A stretch of DNA of 64,000 nucleotides. It comes from an uncultured Bacteroidota bacterium. Its GTDB lineage: Bacteria; Bacteroidota; Bacteroidia; B-17B0; Aurantibacillaceae. Under the pieces are notes generated by a model. It worked only from the letters and a program-made list of their open reading frames with translations. It did not search any database and was not told the DNA's origin. The DNA lies in NCBI GenBank assembly GCA_903893815.1, contig CAITNS010000070.1, forward strand, positions 1 through 64,000, written 5' to 3'. Positions 63,285 through 64,000 of this stretch are shown here, one piece after another. Positions within the stretch are counted from its first letter, which is position 1; every line of letters begins with the position of its first letter. A program made the translations under genes and the position numbers.

Positions 63285-64000
63285 ATGAAAAAATTCTTCG
63301 CATCAAAAGTATTTCGCGCAATATGGTCATTAGGCTTAGCAGCGCTATTATATTATATCACGCCTTCTTGCTTTAGTAAAACCACCATTGGTGTTATTTT
63401 AGGAATACTGGTTCTCATCGTCAACGGTTCTAGTTTACTTAATAAATTCCCCATCATTACGCATATTTCACGAATTGCTGTGGGTGGTTTATTTATTTTT
63501 TCGGGATTTATTAAAGCCAACGACCCGTTGGGTTTTAGTTATAAATTACAAGAATACTTTGAAGTGTTTAAAGCTGATTCTGGTCTTGGTATCTTCGAAA
63601 GCTTTGCTCATATCGCCCTACCCTTAGCCATTTTATTGTGCGTAAGCGAAATGGCTTTAGGTTTTATGTTATTAGTTGGCTACAAACGTGATTTAACTTT
63701 ATGGTTGCTATTTACTCAAATTGCATTCTTTACGTTCTTAACTTTTTATTCGGCATGCTATAACAAAGTAACGACTTGTGGTTGCTTTGGCGATTTTTTA
63801 GTATTAAAACCTTGGACAAGCTTTTGGAAGGATGTTGCTTTACTCATATTAATTGCACTTTTAATTTCGGGAAAAGAAAGTATTGACAATTTGTTTTCAG
63901 AAATGATTACAATGTCGCTAACAGCCATTGCAATCATTCTGTCTTTTGCTTTCCCAATTTATGCTTACCGTAATTTACCTCCTTTAGATTTTAGAGCATA
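63285..64000 (+). CDS. DoxX/MauE-like membrane protein, 3' end beyond window
   Basis: Absent from the ORF track because it has no stop inside the window. It starts MKKFFASKVFRAIWSLGLAA and encodes at least 238 residues. Helices include ISRIAVGGLFIFSGFIKAND (typical of DoxX/MauE) and EMALGFMLLVGYKRDLTLWL, and a CxC-type segment KVTTCGCFGDFLVLKPWTSF is characteristic of the BT_3928-like group. The family is linked to redox or thiol handling in membranes. A C-terminal thioredoxin-like domain may follow outside the window. Confidence 0.82.
   Translation, partial: MKKFFASKVFRAIWSLGLAALLYYITPSCFSKTTIGVILGILVLIVNGSSLLNKFPIITHISRIAVGGLFIFSGFIKANDPLGFSYKLQEYFEVFKADSGLGIFESFAHIALPLAILLCVSEMALGFMLLVGYKRDLTLWLLFTQIAFFTFLTFYSACYNKVTTCGCFGDFLVLKPWTSFWKDVALLILIALLISGKESIDNLFSEMITMSLTAIAIILSFAFPIYAYRNLPPLDFRA

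Overview
The window is AT-rich DNA from a member of the phylum Bacteroidota, most likely a flavobacterium-like lineage. The evidence is several proteins with type IX secretion (T9SS) C-terminal sorting domains, a PorZ homologue, a gliding-type (CHU_C) C-terminal domain, TonB receptors with carboxypeptidase-regulatory N-termini, and many upstream sequences that match the Bacteroidota -7 box TAnnTTTG. There is no plasmid or phage backbone, no rRNA and no CRISPR array. It reads as an ordinary chromosome with accessory surface-protein islands.

Layout. 1-6.2 kb (minus strand): a cut-off gene, a CPA2 cation/proton antiporter, a TonB receptor and a secreted T9SS protein. 6.3-9.4 kb: a PspC/PadR/small secreted protein operon with a clear dyad operator, divergent from terC. 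10.2-13.2 kb: recO and porZ, translationally coupled. 13.3-17.1 kb: tRNA-Arg(CCG), a small membrane-anchored protein, yidD, a TonB receptor and a lipoprotein. 17.3-22.5 kb: a five-gene operon (DedA, methyltransferase, glycosyltransferase, flippase, glycosyltransferase) for a surface glycan. 22.6-28.7 kb: rhodanese, a phosphosulfolactate synthase-like enzyme, a TPR protein, glmM, a cysteine desulfurase and a HAD hydrolase. 28.7-36 kb: a CAT-anticodon tRNA, a lipoprotein, a GT2 glycosyltransferase, LptF/G with a GT4 glycosyltransferase, a cyclophilin and a frameshifted membrane protein gene. 36-40.5 kb: hutI, then aroC, a dicarboxylate symporter and rimM. 40.8-54.9 kb: three very large T9SS surface proteins that carry different heads (FG-GAP propeller, GEVED/Ig, SBBP propeller) on one common C-terminal module, followed by a propeller/SpoIIE-phosphatase signalling protein. 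55-58.3 kb: mannose-1-phosphate guanylyltransferase, an MFS transporter, a CoA-binding protein and ElaA. 58.6-59.4 kb: an XRE-S24 (LexA-like) regulator with paired palindromic operators. 59.5-63 kb: a small secreted protein, a collagen-like protein and a CHU_C protein in one operon. The window ends inside a DoxX-like membrane protein.

The most interesting points are the following. (1) The three head-swapped surface proteins share a C-terminal module of about 230 residues, and two of them share a near-identical 335-bp block of 3' end, terminator and promoter. (2) A fragment of an interspersed repeat appears to be inserted in frame within aroC. (3) Several families of short interspersed repeats occupy the intergenic gaps. 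(4) Two self-contained operator architectures can be read directly, one for PadR and one for XRE-S24. (5) A collagen-like protein has cysteine-bracketed, Asp/Asn-rich putative calcium loops. (6) One membrane protein gene is split at an A7 tract. I see no clear evidence of a wholly new multi-gene defence or biosynthetic system.
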